Shown here: one piece after another, positions 6,866-9,222 of the stretch
How the letters are laid out: each line of letters starts with the position of its first letter
How positions within the stretch are numbered: position 1 is the first letter of the stretch
NCBI GenBank assembly: GCA_031270145.1
Contig: JAISYD010000114.1
Span: forward strand, 1 to 9,222
Reading direction: 5' to 3'
DNA: 9,222 bases
From: Planctomycetota bacterium
GTDB taxonomy: Bacteria > Planctomycetota > SZUA-567
Program-made: the position numbers and the translations under genes
Notes under the pieces: generated by a model
Databases searched by the model: none
Seen by the model: only the letters and a program-made list of their open reading frames with translations
Told to the model about the DNA's origin: nothing

Positions 6866-7229
6866 GCTCATCTCCTTGTTGCGCGGCCGATCGCCGGCAT
6901 TATACTCGAGGTCGAAGACTTTACTATTCGGTTTTATCCGCGAGGACCACGGCGTGTCCGCCGACGCTCAAGACCTGTATTACGCGTTTAGACCGCACTC
7001 CCGCCCGTTTTACGAGGCGCTGGAGGATCCCCGCGCGGTGGAAAGTCTTTACCGGGCAATCGAGGAAGTAGCCCGGGAAACCTACCCTCATCTGCCCCCA
7101 CCCGACTTATCGGCGGACTACCTTGTCGATCAGCAAAACCGACGCAATCTCTACCTGTCGCCCGGAGTGAAGGCATACAACCGCGCCCTGACAGAAGAGG
7201 AAAGGAATAGAACCCATATTCGTGAATGA
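6864..7229 (+). CDS. Unrecognised ORF, possibly a gene fragment
   Basis: The open frame could encode up to 121 residues. The ATG at 6864 has no ribosome-binding site and sits within the start of the opposite gene, so it is unlikely to be real. A GTG at 6954 with GAGG 8-11 bases before it is a better candidate, giving about 91 residues. The later part (FRPHSRPFYEALEDPRAVES onward) is charged, soluble and helix-like, rich in Glu, Arg, Leu and Tyr, which reads like real protein. I do not recognise it. It may be the tail of a longer gene whose front was lost. Confidence 0.35.
   Translation: MLISLLRGRSPALYSRSKTLLFGFIREDHGVSADAQDLYYAFRPHSRPFYEALEDPRAVESLYRAIEEVARETYPHLPPPDLSADYLVDQQNRRNLYLSPGVKAYNRALTEEERNRTHIRE
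6898..6908 (-). promoter_or_regulatory. Putative -10 box of the membrane-protein gene
   Basis: The minus strand reads GAGTATAATG with a perfect TATAAT about 35 bases before the start codon and upstream of its AAGGAG. No clear -35 hexamer is visible. The extended word GAGTATAATGCCGG recurs as GAGTATAATGTCGG beyond the far end of the gene. Confidence 0.45.
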
Positions 7230-7293
7230 GATGCGCCCACAACCAAGTACCGGGCGCCAAACGGAAAACACTCTCCGAAGAAAAGGGGGGGAT

Positions 7294-7494
7294 ATGGACA
7301 AAATCCTGTTAAACTTAATGAAAATCCAACATAAACACTTCTCAAAGACCGGGACCCTTGCGGATAAAGGCAGTATGAATAACTCCGGATGTTTGCCGCC
7401 TCGGCTTATTCATTCTCCAGGCAAACCGCCGTCTCATACGCCAGTACCTCCGCCGCACCTTCGGAAATCGACGCTGTACTCAAATGAATGTTAA
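7294..7494 (+). CDS. Small ORF with strong ribosome-binding site, unknown
   Basis: ATG at 7294 follows AAAAGGGGGGG with two bases between, an exceptionally purine-rich but very close site. It reads 66 codons, beginning MDKILLNLMKIQHKHFSKTG. The first ~30 codons lie in AT-richer DNA than the neighbours. From 7406 it runs antisense to the YbjQ fragment and becomes Pro/Ser-rich, typical of a shadow reading. Probably only the N-terminal part was ever a gene; the product is unknown. Confidence 0.25.
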   Translation: MDKILLNLMKIQHKHFSKTGTLADKGSMNNSGCLPPRLIHSPGKPPSHTPVPPPHLRKSTLYSNEC

Positions 7495-7585
7495 GGACCG
7501 CATTGGCGCCAAATTCAGCTGCCATTTCAGTCATCCGGGAAATAGCCTGATCCCGGCTTTCCTGCAAGAGTTCGGTAGGGCGCAT
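7406..7585 (-). pseudogene. C-terminal fragment of a YbjQ/UPF0145 family protein
   Basis: The last ~57 residues match the end of the UPF0145 (DUF74, 'heavy-metal-binding') family: TELLQESRDQAISRM, then EFGANAVLNI, then GAAEVLAYETAV. Normal members are about 105-110 residues, so the first half is missing. The break falls at the residue before TELLQ, where the family usually has Tyr and here there is Pro. Immediately upstream on this strand lies the transposase stop (7598-7596). The front half should lie beyond the insertion sequences, outside the window. An ATG at 7585 could start a short product, but its upstream GTGAG is weak and touches the start codon. Confidence 0.75.
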
Positions 7586-8149
7586 CTCACTTTTGTTATG
7601 CTGTTTTCGTCCAAAGTTCGTCCCAGTATCCATTCCTCCGTGCCACCTCCAAGGCGAGCAAATTACTTTCTCCCGGCCGGCTCCAGAATTGCCCTGGCCG
7701 TTTGAATCGTCCTTGCAATTGCGAGCAAGCCGATTCCATTGCCCCTGAACCAAGGGGGAAGCCCTGGCGTTTGGCTTGCGGGTAATTCAGTCGGGACGAA
7801 TGGTTCTGGAAGTATGCCGTCTCCCGCTGGAGTACCTGGCATTCCCCTTCCAGCCATTCGTTCTCGGCCACTTCCAACAATTCCTTCAGGAGGGAAAGAA
7901 GCTCGGTTCCGCCGCAGCGCTTCAATTTCTTCAAGAGCGGGGCCACCCATTCATGCGCCTCTTTCTCGTCACCAAATAGGTCGCGGGCAAGAGCTCATAA
8001 ATGTTCCGCCGCATGGTAAAAATCCAACTCGCCTTCCGCTTCGGGGAAATATTTCTCGGCCAGTCGCGAATGGCACTGAAATAAGGTTATCGGCTTTATC
8101 CGAAAGGAGTTGAAGTGGCGTTCCTCGATATGTAGAAGTGAGTTTGGGA
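7578..8149 (-). mobile_element. Decayed ISKra4-like insertion sequence
   Basis: This block holds the transposase remnant. GGGCGCATCTCACTTTTG at 7578-7595 lies between the transposase stop and the YbjQ fragment and may be the inner end of the element. Its complement shares AAGTGAG with 8136-8142, a weak sign of a matching terminal repeat. At about 570 bp the block is far too short for a complete element, so it is internally deleted or cut by the neighbouring IS4 element. The outer boundary is approximate. Confidence 0.5.
7596..8129 (-). pseudogene. Transposase C-terminal remnant, ISKra4-like
   Basis: Read on the minus strand from about 8129: LAEKYFPEAEGELDFYHAAEH-L, then TGA at 7997-7995, then ALARDLFGD and on, without interruption, to TAA at 7598-7596. 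Later motifs are YFQNHSSRLNYPQAKRQGFP, LGSGAMESAC and RFKRPGQFW, ending in RNGYWDELWTKTA. These recall the end of ISKra4-type transposases; the exact family is from memory. Trp is usual after 'EHL', and TGG to TGA explains the stop. Codons before LAEKYF (HIEERHFNSF...) match less well, suggesting a deletion or frameshift there. The N-terminal half of the protein is absent, so it is inactive. Confidence 0.75.
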
Positions 8150-9222
8150 ACTTGCTTCAAACGTATTGAGGAGGACGCCGATGCCAGCATATCAAACGCG
8201 CCGTGAAAGGCAAGCGAAACAAGCTGCTTTGGTCCACGGTCTTGCCGGTCCCCTGCGACGGTTGCTGCCTGATGCATGGATAGCTTCGGCTGGAGGTGTG
8301 GCGACGCGGGTTGCCGCTTTTCCCCCGCTGGTCATGGTGTGGTGCATGGTTCGGCAGGCGCTTTGCCCGGACCCGTCCTGTCGGGCCACGTTGAGTTGGT
8401 TGCAATCCGCCAGGACAAATGCCAGGCTGTTGCCGCTGGCCCCTCCGACACGGGCGCATACTGCAAGGCACGGCGGCGGTTGTCCGCCGATCTGCTCCCG
8501 GGGCTTGCCTTGCGGACGGCGGCCGAGTTGAGCGCACAGGCCGGACCTGAGCATCTTTGGCATGGACATCGGGTTTTGGCGGTGGACGGTTCCGCTTTTT
8601 CCATGCCGGACACAGCGGAGAATCAGGCGAAGTATCCGCAGCCGAGTTCGCAGAAAAAGGGATGCGGTTTTCCTGTGGCCGGTTTTGTGGCGGTGATTTG
8701 CCTTGCCACCGGCGCCTTGCTGGGAGCGATGCTGGGGACATGGAAAGCGCACGAGTTGACCCTGTTCTTTTATTTGCGGCGTCATTTTCGTGCGGGCGAC
8801 ATCTTCCTCGCGGATCGGGGCTTCTCTTCCTATGCGGAAGTGGCGCTGTTCTGGAAGCGTGGCGTCGATTCGGTATTGCGGTTGCATCAGCGTCGTCGGA
8901 CCGATTTCCGCAGCGGACGGGTCTTGGGCGTCGACGATCATGTCGCGACCTGGATCAAGCCGGTACGCTGTCCCAAGGGATTGAGTCGCGAAGACTACGA
9001 ACAGCTTCCGGAAACGCTGCAGGTGCGGGAAATTCGGTATCGCGTCATGGTCAAGGGCTACCGGACCAGCGAAGTCGTTCTGACCACCACCCTGCTGGAT
9101 GCGGAAAAGTATTCCGCCGAGGCATTGGCGGACCTGTATTTTCAGCGCTGGCAGGTGGAGGTGGACTTTCGGCATATCAAGATCACCATGCAACTGGATG
9201 TGTGCCGGGGCAAGAGCCCTGA
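8130..9222 (+). mobile_element. IS4-family insertion sequence (left part)
   Basis: The element carries the transposase above. Its left end must lie between the minus-strand transposase remnant (last convincing codons near 8129) and the ribosome-binding site at about 8168-8174. With the right end outside the window I cannot identify its terminal inverted repeats or target duplication. It abuts, and may have truncated, the older ISKra4-like element. Confidence 0.6.
8181..9222 (+). pseudogene. IS4-family transposase, frameshifted, runs off the window
   Basis: The start at 8181 has GAGGAGG about 7 bases upstream and begins MPAYQTRRERQAKQ. This first frame is meaningful to about 8444, then runs to a stop at 8529-8531. 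From 8444 the protein continues one base back, in the frame SDTGAYCKARRRL, and stays open to 9222. The IS4 catalytic triad is visible: D at 8585-8587 (VLAVDGSAFSMPDT), D at 8813-8815 (FLADRGFSSY), and E at 9158-9160 within YFQRWQVEVDFRHIK. That last segment is an exact Y-(2)-R-(3)-E-(6)-K signature. At least 347 residues are present and the C-terminus lies beyond the window. The lesion equals a one-base deletion at 8441-8449; no canonical slippery heptamer is seen, so I call it inactivating. Confidence 0.88.

Noticed and set aside
7395..7405. GCCG-CCT-CGGC hairpin as a terminator
   Set aside because: The stem is only 4 bp and no U-rich run follows.
7406..7753. 115-codon minus ORF as one protein
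   Set aside because: Only the last ~59 codons are YbjQ-like; the rest is the transposase tail read in another frame.
7995..7997. TGA read as Trp through an alternative genetic code
   Set aside because: TGA ends the ATPase and HsdR genes at overlapping starts, so the standard code applies.
8192..9193. 333-codon minus-strand ORF over the IS4 transposase
   Set aside because: The plus strand carries the exact IS4 catalytic signatures; the minus frame is a shadow.
8557..9222. 221-codon plus-strand ORF ending at the window edge
   Set aside because: It is the wrong frame; the frame one base on carries the DDE residues and the YREK motif.
1..9222. CRISPR array, tRNA or rRNA genes
   Set aside because: I saw no spaced repeat array and no tRNA- or rRNA-like sequence on either strand by eye.

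Overview
This is a bacterial accessory region. Its host is GC-rich and the HsdR remnant looks proteobacterial; I cannot name the organism from sequence alone. The content is a type I restriction-modification (R-M) neighbourhood, a short stretch of orphan and broken genes, and then an insertion-sequence graveyard.

Region 1 (1-619): a rearrangement scar. An inverted duplication of a ribosome-binding site plus start codon (7-67) is joined to the last ~165 codons of an hsdR gene. The rest of that hsdR is absent.

Region 2 (about 600-5976): a tight plus-strand operon whose genes overlap at stop/start codons. A seven-codon minicistron (619-639) leads into an AlbA_2/GHKL ATP-binding protein with a C-terminal winged helix (639-2183). 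This is followed by a complete EcoR124-like HsdR motor/nuclease (2180-5251) and a YgjP/SprT-like zinc metallopeptidase (5248-5976). The HsdR has all its key motifs. No hsdM or hsdS lies in the window, so specificity and modification must come from outside it, or the system is an orphan. Three perfect in-frame 12-bp repeats sit between the ATPase and the winged helix of the first protein.

Region 3 (about 5977-7400): a minus-strand fragment ending in an Ada-type zinc-binding signature (6034-6231), a minus-strand single-pass membrane protein of unknown family (6257-6865), and two unrecognised plus-strand ORFs. The membrane gene is flanked by two copies of GAGTATAATGYCGG, each containing a consensus TATAAT box on the minus strand.

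Region 4 (about 7406-9222): a C-terminal fragment of a YbjQ/UPF0145 gene abuts a decayed ISKra4-like transposase on the minus strand, in which TGA sits where Trp is expected. Next comes an IS4-family transposase on the plus strand, with one frameshift near 8444, which leaves the window still open. Its long second reading frame has no stop before the window edge.

I see no classical new defence system with certainty. The most interesting unit is the ATPase-HsdR-metallopeptidase operon, with its repeat tract and missing M/S partners.
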